Part shown: positions 23,311 to 35,228 of the stretch, in pieces
How the letters are laid out: every line of letters starts with the position of its first letter
Numbering within the stretch: the stretch's first letter is position 1
Assembly (NCBI RefSeq): GCF_018139145.2
Contig: NC_059500.1
Location: 56,075,580 to 56,139,579 of the forward strand
Origin: Gymnogyps californianus
Lineage: Eukaryota > Chordata > Aves > Accipitriformes > Cathartidae
Length of the DNA stretch: 64,000 nt
Direction: 5' to 3'
The notes under the pieces: model-generated
What the model was told of the DNA's origin: nothing
The model's input: the letters and a program-made list of their open reading frames with translations, nothing else
Database searches by the model: none
Made by a program: the position numbers and the translations under genes

Positions 23311-26300
23311 GAAGCCAGCTAAGCATGGCAGGGCTCCCTGAGCCCCCTCTGCAGCGTGAGGCTGTGCAGGCAGCCTGCCTGGCACGCAGGCTGCTCGCAG
23401 TGAAAGGTCGTTCTGCGGTGGGACCTGTGTATCACAAAACCAGGGACCAGAAAACAAGCACCCCCCAGTCAAACCAGCCTCTGGCAACCTGCGCGGGGCT
23501 GAGGTCAAGCTGCCAATAAATCCTCTCTGCCCCTTCTGCGGGTGGCCCCAGGCATCTTCTAGGAGGCACAGCAGCTATATGGTCTTCTTGGTGCTGCTCA
23601 GAAGGTGTTTCTGCAAAGGTACACGGGCCTCTATCTCACATGGAGGAACTGAGATGGTTGGTGAGCACTCCATGATCAAGACCCAGCTAGGAAATCCTAG
23701 TTAAAGCTTTCATTTTCAGGCTTTCATTTTGTCTGTCTTTCTACTTCACCCAGTACTGTGGGCACTCCAGTTTGATTTTTCATTTTTTTTCAGCAGCTTA
23801 TGCTAACTGAAGCATATAATGAAAGGGCTTTGCAAGACTTTCTAACCTGCTCATTCACTGTTTTAGCCAGCACAAGAAACACAGTTTCCTTAGAGCTCCA
23901 GAACATGCCTTGGGCATAGGTCAAAGATGTCTAAGGTGTCTGGGATGCTTTTCCTAGAATTTTTTTTCTCTCTGCCTGATGGTATCTTGTTCATTCCTGA
24001 AAAGACATCTCCTTTCCTAATCAAGCCATTTTTCTTACAGTCACTGATCTCCCCGATCAGGTAATTCTGTTTGTCAGGTGATCTGGTCCTTCCTTGCTGC
24101 CTCTGGGGATTCGGAGTGGGGAAACTGCTTTGCGCATCACTACCACAACAACCTGGACGTCCACCAAACTCAGCATGCTGTAGGTGGAGCAGGTCTGAAA
24201 TTTGAAAAGGACAGCATCTGTGCTCCCAGTGCTCAGCTAGGAGGTAGGCCAAGAATCACCAGGTCATCTCTCTTCTTCCATCTTTTAATCTGAGCAAATG
24301 AAAGGAAACATGAAAGCAAATTTGTCAAGCAATAGTGTGTGAATTCTGCAAGCTTTGCAGGTACTTGTTCTTCTCACCTCGGTTAATTCAGCTGAGGAAA
24401 AACACCTGAACTCGGAAGTGAGGCTTGCCCAATGTGTTGGCATTAGTCCAACTGCCATGGAGTTTTGCTGACTGCACAATCCTGGTGACACCAGGGGTTT
24501 ATTGCTGCAGTTCAAGAGGGGTTTCCTTGTGTTATTGCATTGTTTTATGTTTGGCATGGCTTAAACATGTACTTACTCTTGTTTGGAACAGCTGCTTTTA
24601 TTCTGCTTTGCAAGGAACTCGTAGCTGTGGCTGCGGCTTTCCGATACATCTTTGCTGCTATGGGGGTTTCTGTTGCTTGCGGTGACATCACCAAATGAGA
24701 TCAGCAAGTCCTTAACCTGAAACTTGTAATTACAGAGTTGCTTCAGATTGCCCACAGAGCAGTGCTGCCCTTGCCATGCGTACTTAGGATCACCTTGTTA
24801 TTGGCAATGGAAAGCTGCTTTTAAAGTACAATGAACAAGTGTATATTTCTGCAATATCAAACTCATTAGAAGTCTGGAAAGAAAGCCTTGCTACCCTTGT
24901 TTCAAAATCAAGGATGCTTATTTGCAAATGTGATATTTTCTGTTATGGCAAGAGGTTAAATGTTATCTACTGATTCATAGAAATGGTATTACGATAATGT
25001 CTAAAGACATTTCCAAGAGGTTCAGGCTTTTACTAGTGGGCTGGTGACTTGGAGTCACCATAGAGTCAGTCCCAGCTGGACCCACACCTGAGCAAAAGGC
25101 TTTTCTGAAGATGGAGGGTACAAGTGTGCTTCTGAGAGTTGTTTTCCCCATGGACATTGATTCTGTGATGTGCCCCATTTTGTAGTAAGAGCAGTGGCGT
25201 GTGGGGCACAAGCAGCCGTAGCTGCAGCAAGAGGGGATGTCTGTAAATTGCAGGATTGGTGGTGATAAGACTAAAACCTCTCTGAAACATACTGTCGCAA
25301 TGAGCTCTGCTCCCTCCAAAGAGAGATGAGCAGGGAAGCAGAAAAGATGGAAGAGTTTGCTGTGCATCTCCCAAGTGTGCTTGAAACCTTTTATTTTCTC
25401 AGTTTTCACGTCTGACAAGATCTTGATTTTTTTTTTCTTTTTGGTCTATGTAGGAACAGTTTGTAGGCATTTAACAGTTGGGTTTTTTAGCAGTGTTTAG
25501 TCTCTGAGTGTTCCTAGGGCTGAGACTGCTTATACACCCCAATCCTTATGGATTTAAAGGAAATCTCTCTCTGCTACACTAAGTACCATAGTGTAAGAGC
25601 TGATGTTTCAAAGTGGTTTCCTTTACTGTGGATTGAATTCTGCATGTGCAAATTACTTAGTCATGAAAGATTTGCTAATGATCCCTTGCATCCCAGAGTG
25701 CAGCAGACCAATGTGTATTAATCAGGCTGATACTTGACTCGGGCACACAGATGGTCACCCTGCAAACTCTGTCTGCTTCTTGTAGAAGTGTGACTGCATC
25801 AGCAGCACCCAGATCACATGTTAATAGAAAGCAGTGTGCAGAAATCTGATTCCATGAAGGCTACAGTTATTTTGGTTGGATTAAGAAAGGCACGTACGCA
25901 TGATTGCAGAGCAAACTCTAGCTGTTTTAAAAGGTACTGAAATGCAATGATTTCGTGAAAGGCCTGATACAAAACAGATGAATCAGGCAGTTGTAGATGA
26001 GGAGTGAATGAAACCACAGACAGCAGCACCAGCAGGGCTTTTGCAAAGAGCTACAGCAGTATCTTTTAAACTGTCTTCACTGGACTACAAGCAGAGCAAC
26101 AGCCCTAAAAGTGTACAGATATAAAATTTGCATGGAAATTTTCAGCAAGCCATTCAATAACTGTACCATGTTGCAAATAGGCTGTTCATTTATGTTCAGA
26201 CTTGTAGCTCTCTCACACAACCCTGAAGGTTACTGGGTGCCCCACAGGAGTTGCCCGTGCAGCCCTGTGTCTCACCGGCAGGTGAATGGCAAAGGCCAGG

Positions 26301-27380
26301 GAAGAGTGTCAGCTATCAGGGCTGCTCCTGGGGGCTGCCCGCATCTGATGCCACTTGCATAAAGTATATGGGAGCTCTTGGTTGTGGCCACATCTGCACT
26401 GACACATGGTGGTGCCAGGGCTGGGCAGCACATGGAGAGGGCAGATGTGCTTTTGTTTCTGTCACCTCTGAACTTCAGCAAGTTTTAACCTTTCCACTCC
26501 AGCTCAGAAGCAAGTCTCATATTGTAACACCTCCATCTGGGGTGATGTGGGAATCAATTCTGTCTGATACTATGCCTGGGCTATAGACACAGACCTCTCA
26601 GCTTTAAAAGCTGCTGGTTGCCCATTCTTTCGCTTCGGATATTTAAGCAATAAAATGTAATTCAAGCTTGAATCCACAGATGACAGGTGAGATAAGGAAA
26701 ATGAAAGCTGTCCTTCATCAGCCTAAAAAATCAGATCTAAGCCAGGACTACAAATATTCAGATAATGGAAAAAGATGTCCCCAAAGTCTTTTGGCAGATA
26801 AGGACAACAATTTGGCTTGACTGCTTCGTGTATGATTACAATAAGCACAGCACGCTGCGCAGTACGCTGTGGTGCTGTATTCATGAGCACGTCTGCAGAA
26901 CTGAGAAGTATTACAAGGCCAAGCACAAGTGACATCCATTTGAAAATTCATACCCAAATGTTCCCTATTTCCAGTTCCAGACTCATGATTAGTTAATAAC
27001 CTGTTCTAAAGTTTGCTGTTCAGGCAGGGGAAGGAAGCCAGACCCTGTGACTACCGTGATCAATCACTTCCTGGGAAACGAATGGCTTGACATAGACTGA
27101 TCTTGCACCCCTAAGTGGAGCTGAATTTGCCCAAAGCCCTGATGGCCCAAGTCGGAGACACAGAGCGTGACAGTTGCCCTCCCTTCACCCCAGATACCAA
27201 CACCGTGCAGCCTGCAGGGAGTGGAAATGCCTCCAGAAATCAAATGGAAAGGAAGCTAGGGCAACAGATGATGGAGATTTGCTGTTAAACAAGAGGTGGG
27301 CACCTGCTGTCCTCTCCGACTCATGACTGTGCTGAAGGAAAACATATCCTGAGTTGCCAGAGGCTGAACTTACAACTCCC
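23311..27380. other. non-coding DNA, nothing recognised
   Basis: It begins with a GC-rich patch (23330-23520) of unknown origin next to the CR1. Beyond that, sequence is unique, with overlapping open frames on both strands and none resembling a known protein. No RNA gene or mobile element is recognised. Confidence 0.5.
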
Positions 27381-27427
27381 CAAGAAGGCCTCAGACAGCA
27401 AGAAGGTCTCAGACAGCAAGAAGGTCT
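27381..27427. repeat. 18-base tandem repeat, 2.6 copies
   Basis: Units CAAGAAGGCCTCAGACAG, CAAGAAGGTCTCAGACAG and a partial CAAGAAGGTCT follow each other without gaps. The first differs from the second at one base. The unit is a multiple of three but no exon is evident around it. Confidence 0.85.
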
Positions 27428-28107
27428 GCAATATGGCTTGCAGTACAGAAGCAGACCTTAAAAGCAAAACGCTGCCCTACCTTTAGTGAGAGGATTTGTA
27501 GTTACAGGTTTGGCAGTATTATCATAGCATGCAGCTGCTTTGACCTAATTTTATATATATATTTGTATATGTATAAAATCTGTACTATGTAATTTCTTGC
27601 AGGTTTGGCCCAGCCTTTAAACAGAGAGGGGAAATATGAAAGGAGCTTTCCTTTTCTTCCTCTCTCTCATGCAAGAGCTGCCTCAGGGCTGTGAACGGCT
27701 CACATCTACGCTGCTGGGAGCATGGTTGAAAAGGAGCAGGCAGCTCTTTTGGGTATGGATTCAGTCTCTGCACTGGTCTGCAGAGTTATCTTACCTTCAG
27801 AGTTACCACTGCAGGGATAGTTTGTACTGTGAGCAGGGGGTAACTACAGGACCTCAGATTTTACTTCCTGAGAGAGGTGCAAGAATTGTGTGGAGACCAG
27901 AACTCTCTTTACTCTACTAACAGTTTTGCTTCGTCTATGAAGATACCGAAAGTAATTCCTTCTACACTAAGTAGTCCGGTAGATTTCCACTCACAACGAT
28001 TATAGTGGCCATCCTGGATGTTCCCAAATGGGTGCCCACCTAATTTATGGAGGGTTGCCTTCTTTTCACTCTCTTTTCTCTTATAATCCTCCTCTTTCTT
28101 ATTGCAG
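27428..28107. other. non-coding DNA ending in a long pyrimidine tract
   Basis: A short TATATATATATA tract lies near 27550. From about 28055 the plus strand becomes strongly pyrimidine-rich and ends TTTCTTATTGCAG at 28107, a very good vertebrate splice-acceptor arrangement (see the next entry). Nothing else is recognised. Confidence 0.5.
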
Positions 28108-28122
28108 CCAAGACACCTGCTG
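28108..28122 (+). other. candidate 15-base microexon
   Basis: CCAAGACACCTGCTG lies between a strong acceptor (long pyrimidine tract and TTGCAG at 28102-28107) and a consensus donor GTGAGT at 28123-28128. The length is a multiple of three, and the frames would give PRHLL, or AKTPA with split codons, so inclusion would keep frame. Neural microexons of vertebrates have this architecture inside long introns. No flanking exon in the window gives a gene identity, and a chance match cannot be excluded. Confidence 0.3.
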
Positions 28123-28128
28123 GTGAGT

Positions 28129-31100
28129 CAGGCTGCTTTATGATGGAAGTCCCTCTGATGCACCCATTGCTTGAAACTTTGACTCGCACTGTAGAATTGT
28201 AACTTTTTTCCCTCTGTTTTTTTTTTTCTTTAAACAAAAAAACCCGAACAAAACCAAGCAAATAAAACAAAAAAAACCACTGGTGCTTGTGACAGTGAAG
28301 CTGAGTTACAGCCAGACCTTCAGTCCCATGTTTGGTCTCAGGCCCCAGCCGAGGCTCAGCCAAACACTGGGGCAATACAAACATAGGAAGAGAACCTCTG
28401 GTTCACTGCTTCAGAGAAGCAGGATTTGGTGGCGGTCTGGGGCTGGATGTTCCTGCAGGACTGCAGAGCGTTAGTGACCTTCACCGGTGCATTGGGGACA
28501 GAGCATGGGCGAGAGACCTTTAGGCTGCTCTCTCTTTTAGAAACACTCTTTACCATCACTTGAATCCTCAAGTGATAAATAATATATGTTCTTTTTTGTT
28601 TTGAAACATATTCTCATTTGTATAGCAATGTTAATTGCAGTAAAAAAGGTAAAACATACAGAATGTCTGAAATACAAATGGAAAAGATGTTCAGTGATGG
28701 AAACAGAAAATGTTTCAGTTGACCTAGATTAAAATTGTTTCTGGAGTTCCAGTTTGTGGAAACTTGTGAGATTTTAATTTTTGGCTTGGAAAACTCTACA
28801 GCATCGCTAAAGGTTTGAGAGACTGGTGGAATTACTCCCTGTCCCACTGTCCTGGCATCCCGTCCACCTAAGAGCAGAGGTGGCTCTGGAACCATGTGGT
28901 GTGACATGTCCAGAGCCTCCTCCTCCAGCGAACAGGATGGAGAAGCAATGCAGCTTGCCCTGCAAGCATTCCCCTCATTTCTGCAGTGATCTGTTCGGTA
29001 ACAATGCCAGTGTGCAGCCAGGGAAGAGACAGTGTGTTGCCCTTACCTATTTTCACAGCACCTCAGAGCAGAATCTAGGTAATATGAAGCCTCCGTGCAT
29101 TTTGATACATAGAAAACTATATTTGATAGGAAGGAGGCTCATAACTACCTTTTACAAGACAGAAGAGAAACTGATTGAAATTCAGCCTTTTTATTTCTCG
29201 TTTACCACAGGTGGCAAGATTTGTTCTATGTGGGAGCGATGCAAACCAGAGCTGCTCCTTTGTTTGGTAGATCAACTTCATGTGGGAAGTGGATTTTGAC
29301 TGCACCCAGTTCCACACTGGCAAAACAACAGGCTGTTTGTTTAACAAGACTAAAACCGTGTCTGTTTCCCTGCCCCAAAATACCTCTCACAACTTATCTT
29401 GTGACTGAGGTCAGCCTCAGATAACTGAGTCCTTGTCTGTGTCCCGCTACAGCATGAGTGAGCAGGCAGGGAGGAAGGTTTGCATTTATTCCCTAGGTTC
29501 ACACTAGGCTCCCTGGGGCCCATGCAAAGCAAGAAGTGTGTTTTGCGTCCCCAAACCCCATGGTGAATTTCTGCACTACTCTCATTTGCCTAAGGCCCCA
29601 CTTCATTTCAAACATCACTTGCAGTGAGTTCAACAAAAAAAAAACCACGGGAAGCCTCTAGCTCTTGCTTTTTAACAGTGCTGCAGTACCGCAGGGATAT
29701 TATAAGCACAGTAACAAATGAGGCATCAATAAAATTCATGGGCTGCTTTAGCTGGTCATTTTCAAGAAGTTTCACCTTTGAATTTTTACATGGGCTTTTT
29801 TACTGAATACTGAATAGCAAATAACTTCTGAATGCATGCTGTAGAGAAGTAGAAACGTGATTTCCTTTTGAATCACAGACATCTAAGCAGAGTACATATG
29901 TGGATAGAGCTCCCCTAATAAAATTACTCCACTGAGCTATGGAAGTGATGGCAATTGTACAATTCGGCAGCCACTATAACCTGAATGGAGATTATCTTTT
30001 TTCATGTTACAATAGCAATAGCAGTATAGAATAAGTCGAGGTATGGAACTTGGCCTCTGTTTAAAGAAATCACATTGTAGGTCACTGTAGCATACTTTGC
30101 CTAACTGCATAAAGTTTGCAAACTTAAAGCAGGATTGTAAGTAACTTAGAGCAGTACTGTAAGTGTTTGGAAGCTTGAAAATAGCTTGAAAGACTACTGA
30201 AGTTTTGTTTCTCCATGCATTTCTCACCCTTAGTATCATATCTAGTCATCTAGTTTAATGGCAGTCGTGTTTGCTGTGCCTTTGAGATAGTCACCAAAGA
30301 CATTGTCTGGTATGCTTTAGTTGACTGTGCTTTTTTATTGGAATTTGGAGGTAACTGTAGAGAAAGGACATCTTGAAGCTGGATCAATAAACAGGAGGAG
30401 TTCCTTCCCGTAAGAGGAACAGAGACTTCTCCTAAGCAAGTCATGTCTTGGCATGTAGCATAAAGCATGGTGGCTGGAGAGGTCTTTGCCTCAATTATTA
30501 GCCCTTTCTAGTTGCAGCTGGATATAAAATAATTGCAACAGAGATGCTCTGACATACCTTAAACTCCTCTCCTCATTCACTTTTGCATGTAGCTAAATGG
30601 CATCTGCATTTTGCTCACTATGAATGAAATATGACTGCAATCTACTACCGGCATAAATTGGCATGGCTTCCTTGGCTCTCGCAGAGGTACTGGGAGGATG
30701 CAGTCCTTGGGACCTAGACCGGCTGATTTTTCAGTTGAATGTGATTGAACTGCAACTTGTATTAGTGCTTTCACGTTGTCTGAAACACAGGTACAGTGCT
30801 GTGCTGTGTTCAGTCCTCGATCTCAAAAAGTGCATGACAGTTCCTATTAATAGTATAAATGCTAATCTTCTGCTAACTAGCACAACATGTTCATGCAATA
30901 TGTTTGCCATACTGTATGAATTAGTTTGGTCCAGCTTCTGATGTCCTTGTTTCTTTTATGATATAATGCTCACTCGGACAAGGCTGGAAATTTTTCTGAG
31001 GAGATGGGTTTTATCAAAAAGGGGCAAGGCTATTCCTGGGATTTAAAGGGAGATCTAGAGCTCAAGTCACTCCTTTTTATTTCAGAAAAAAGCAAGTGTT

Positions 31101-32219
31101 GACTTTATGAAGCCATTTCTGCCTGCTTTTTCAACCAACATTTCTTTTGTGCAGCAACTGTTGAACAAGCAACTTTTAATTCTGCACAAGATGAAAATTG
31201 CTCTGAGATTGTTTGAAGACCTCTGCTCCAGAATTTGCTCCACAAAAAGGCTATTGAAAGTGATACGAAGGCCTCAGTGTTTGGCCCCTCATTCCTCAAT
31301 GCTGAACTGGAAATGTTCAGCAGTGAATCTTTCGATGGATGAAAGGGAATGTTTCAAACCCCACTCATTACTATTCACAGACAGTTTGGAAAGATAAGTA
31401 CATAGTGGCTTGCTGTCCAGAAGGGCACATGCCCTTATTTCTCTTGTAAACTTGCCCAGGGAACATTTCACAGGACACCAGCCTGAATTATATTGCTCCT
31501 GACAGTGATGTCAGAATGAGCAAATGCTGAGATCAACTACAAGAAATGCTGCCAGCGTGGTGCAGCAGTCTTTGGCTTGTAGACTGATGCTTTCTCTGTC
31601 TTAAGAAAAACTAAAGACAGCAGCTAAACTGCCTTTCAGCTGCATAGTCTGATTTCACGAGCATTTGCCTCTGGCTGCAAATAGTCAGGACTCCCTGGAC
31701 GCCTGCCTGGGTCCAGGGCTGCCTCCTCCAAGTGCTGCTGAAGGAGCCAGCTGCCTGTGAGGACAAGTGGCAGGGATGGGGGCAGCCCCCGGCCCTTGGC
31801 AAGGCTGCCTGCAGCCCTGCTGCCTGCGCCGCCTCTCTCACGCTTTCCTCCTGATCACTGTTGATGTCTTATGTCTGCAGCAATCGGACCCACGGTGACC
31901 TGCTTTGTTATTTTCTATATTTCCCACGTGTTCCTGTTCCCCTGAATTTCAAAGAAATACCTGCTTTGATCCTGCTATGACATGGGGCCCCGCTCTGTAA
32001 GCGGCCACCGATAAATGTGAAGTTTGCCATCCAGGCCAGACCTCAGTGACTTTAAAATCTCCTCTCCACAGCACCGTACTCTATAAGCTACAGCTGGTGG
32101 CAAACGGCTTTTACAAAATCTGCACTTCCATATGTAGCTGGGAAGCCTGGTATTGCAATATTCAAAGCTCAGTAGAGCAAAAGCTAGGTGAGGCTGAGTG
32201 TCTGGGTGGAGGTGTACAG
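28129..32219. other. non-coding DNA, nothing recognised
   Basis: A T-rich then A-rich low-complexity stretch occupies about 28200-28278. The remainder is unique sequence. Open frames such as 28826-29299 (157 codons) show no domain I know and overlap frames on the other strand. Confidence 0.5.
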
Positions 32220-32700
32220 TCACGGCGACAGAGCTGGCTGCAAACCGACTGGCTCCCATCAAGCGATGGCTGTGTTAAAGGGCAGGGTGCCTCGACAGAG
32301 AAGGGCATGATTTCTCCGAAGCAAGACAGGAGAAGACCAGCGGTGGAGCAGGAGCTCCAGCAGTGTCCTTCTCTCAGCTTCAGCGACTGCAGAGCAATGG
32401 AGGCAAGGCACCGAGCGAGAAGAGAGGAAGGGTTTTAATCCCGTCTTGCCCCGCCTCTGCCTGGTTTCATTCACCACCAATGTCACTTCTGACTCAAGCA
32501 TCACCATGCGGTACTCAATGTTGGCATGGAGCCGCTGACATGAGGATGAAAAGTCAAATCGTTGCCCTGCTGCTGCCTGCCCGCCTGGCTGTATATCACT
32601 GTTTTTTACCCCGGCTGTCGGGGTGAGGGTCAGTGGGAAGTGCAGCCCCCCTCGCTGGGGAGGACGTTGTGAAGGACAGCCGTACAGCAAATGCATCTTT
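32220..32700. other. CpG-enriched patch
   Basis: About 21 CpG dinucleotides are countable in 480 bases, well above the surrounding sequence. Open frames of 130 and 145 codons overlap it on opposite strands without recognisable domains. It resembles a weak orphan CpG island; no promoter element or exon can be assigned. Confidence 0.4.
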
Positions 32701-34389
32701 TCTGCACAGCTGGCCTACTTGGGAGGGGTGGGTGTGTACGCTGAATTTGGGTAGGGGTTTTTTCATTATTCCAGAAAGGAGAGGAATTTTCATCATAACT
32801 GCAAAGCTCAACTCTACTGGCGAAGAGAGAGAGAAGGATCAGTTGTTCTTGTGGGAAGTGGATGGTAAACACCTCTGGCAGCCGCCAACTGCAGTGAAAA
32901 TGCTCAGCATCTCTGACTGACCTGCTTTGCACGTCTCAGATTGCATACCCCAAAACTTGCGGCATAGAAATTTCAACTGCCGACTCCAGTGAATACAGTT
33001 ATACTGCTTCTGATATTTTTTCAGAGTTATTTTTTATGCTGAAGAGATCTTGTCCACCTCCTATAGTTGTTTGCTTTCCAGCCTCTCCAGCATTTTCTTT
33101 CTGCTTCCATAGTACCAGGGCTAAACTAATCCTTATTTCACCTAACGCAAAGCTGATCCCTGAGCACCCCTGTGTCTCTCCCTGCTTCTGATGTGTAGTC
33201 CTGGGTCACAGCAGGGCGCTGCTATTTTGCTGTAAAGGTAAGTTAAAGGCTTTGCCGTCCTTGGTGAGTCTAGCGCTGCCTGCTGTGAGTTTGAGATCTA
33301 CCTAGGGATGCTCTGAAGGCAGAACTCCTCACGTATGGCATTTACAAGTAACAAAAAAATGCCTTAAGGGAAAATAATTGCTAAAATTTGTAGAAGAAAC
33401 AAGAGTGGGTACATTTCTAGGTTTGTGCATAGTGCTATCAATCAGAGGTTTGAGAGCAACATAGGTTTAGGGACCAAAGCCTGCTCTGGCCTGGTGAGAT
33501 TAGGCATCTAAAGCAGTGAAGGAGAAGCAGCACTTAGCTCAGGACACGCTGTCTGCAGGACTCTGCAGACTCTGCAGTTGAGAAAGGGTTTTGCTTCCTG
33601 TGCTAAGTAGCACAGTGCTGTGACCATTCTGGTAAAAAGACAGAAACGAAACCATTTGTGTGTGTCTGTATGGGAGTGCTCACTATGCAGTGCTGGGACT
33701 TGCTCTTCTGGAGCTGTAAACCCCTCTGCCAACATTGTCTCACTGATGTCCTCTGCCAGAAGCCACTCAATGCCTCCATCCTCAGTTGAACTAACAGGCA
33801 CAGACATGGTAATATTCTGCTTTATATGGGGATTTTTTTTGCCTTCTGCCTTTGACAAGACAACAGCACTACAATATTGAATATTCTCTCTAAATTTAGT
33901 ATGAGGACCCGGAGTACTAGTGCATTACAGCTCTTTGAACTGAGACAAGTCATGTAATAGAGGATTAATGCCAAACTGAAGCTGCTGTTGAAATAGAAGA
34001 ATTGAGTGTAATAAATATCCCCATATACCAGAGAATTCAAAGCCACTGTCTTCCGTTCTCCATGTTAGAGGTAAATGCAGAAATTCACAGAGAAAAACAT
34101 GCTGTCCATGCACACAGACAGTGCTGTTGAACTCTTTTGTATACTGTTTTGAATTCATCAATGTAGAAGCGTGAGACCAGAGAGAGATAAACACTGGTTT
34201 TTTTTCTGTTGATAAGATACACCCTGCGGCTCCTTGTTCCCCACAGCATGGTGGGTCACCTGTGACCTCCAGCCAAGGTCAGGCTCTCTGTTTTGCTACC
34301 TGCTGTACAAACTCATAGTAAGTAACAGCATCTGTTCTGATAAATTTACAATGTAAATGAACAAGGTCAGGAAAGGATTTAGAATGAGA
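32701..34389. other. non-coding DNA, nothing recognised
   Basis: Unique sequence with no repeat or exon that I recognise. Confidence 0.5.
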
Positions 34390-34470
34390 GCATAATTTTA
34401 CGGCCAGCTATCTGAGGCGCAGAGGAGTTAAGTTACTTGCCCAAGGTCACATGAGAAGTCAGCTGGAAGG
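34390..34470 (-). mobile_element. MIR SINE relic, antisense
   Basis: The plus strand reads CTGAGGCGCAGAGGAGTTAA, then GTTACTTGCCCAAGGTCACA, almost word for word the reverse complement of the conserved MIR core (the family phrase, reversed, is CTGAGGCACAGAGAGGTTAA then GTAACTTGCCCAAGGTCACA). This is the clearest SINE match in the window. MIR copies are old and rare in birds, so good preservation here is unusual. Confidence 0.7.
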
Positions 34471-35184
34471 CAAGGACTTGCTGCAGGTCTTGGAGGTACA
34501 CATCCAGATCCTCTGGGGAGCATGCAAAGAGGGCAACTGGCCTGTTTTGCCACACCTGCAGTCCCTACTGTATTTTGTGATTGTACATGTGGAAACTGTT
34601 TATCAAACACATCATTTTATAAGTGCTGTGAACAGTATAGGGTTGATTGGTTATGGGTTGGTTTTTGGGTTTTTTGTATTTGCATTCTGAAATGTAGTGT
34701 GTGCAAGCAAAACTCTTGGTTTTGCTTTTAAAGCCCAGAGACCATTAGCAATGTAAAGTCAGATTTTATTTCTGTAGGTAACTGTGATGAGTTTGGAGTT
34801 ATTGCTGAATCTCAACGTCTCCTTACAGTCTTGGTGTTCACTGTTACCAGACCATAACCAGGGCCTTGCAGGTTAGTAGAGGACTGCCCTGTAGAGTTGC
34901 TGGGTCTCCTAAACCTACAAAGTGTGCACAGCACTTCACAAGCCACCTACCCCTTGCTGGCACATTTGCCACCTTCTGAGCATGGAGCAGTCTGTGTTCA
35001 GTTTCCTGGGGACAAATGAAAGAAAGAAAAGACTAAGTATGCTGCTTTCTATCAAAAAGGGTCAAAATTTATGCTGGCAATTACAGAAACAGGTATGAAA
35101 ACAGAGCGCTTCATTGGGATTTTACTTACCAAGAAGGGTCTTCCCCACTGCCCCATCTACAGGTGGCTCCCTGCCCGAGGAAAT
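34471..35184. other. non-coding DNA, nothing recognised
   Basis: Unique sequence. TTTCTGTAG directly followed by GTAACT at 34771-34783 resembles a zero-length (recursive) splice site but the pyrimidine tract is weak. Confidence 0.5.
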
Positions 35185-35228
35185 CCAGGGGGCTGGCATA
35201 CCCAGGGGGCTGGCATACCCAGGGGGCA
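35185..35228. repeat. 17-base tandem repeat, 2.5 copies
   Basis: The unit CCAGGGGGCTGGCATAC occurs twice in perfect form (35185-35201 and 35202-35218), followed by a partial third copy. Perfect identity suggests a recent slippage event and probable length polymorphism. Confidence 0.9.

Noticed and set aside
28826..29299. 157-codon plus-strand open frame
   Set aside because: No family resemblance; opposite-strand frames overlap it.
34771..34783. Recursive splice site (TAG followed by GTAACT)
   Set aside because: The pyrimidine tract is short and interrupted. Similar AG|GT words at 24355, 27601, 35501 and 54657 show this is common by chance.
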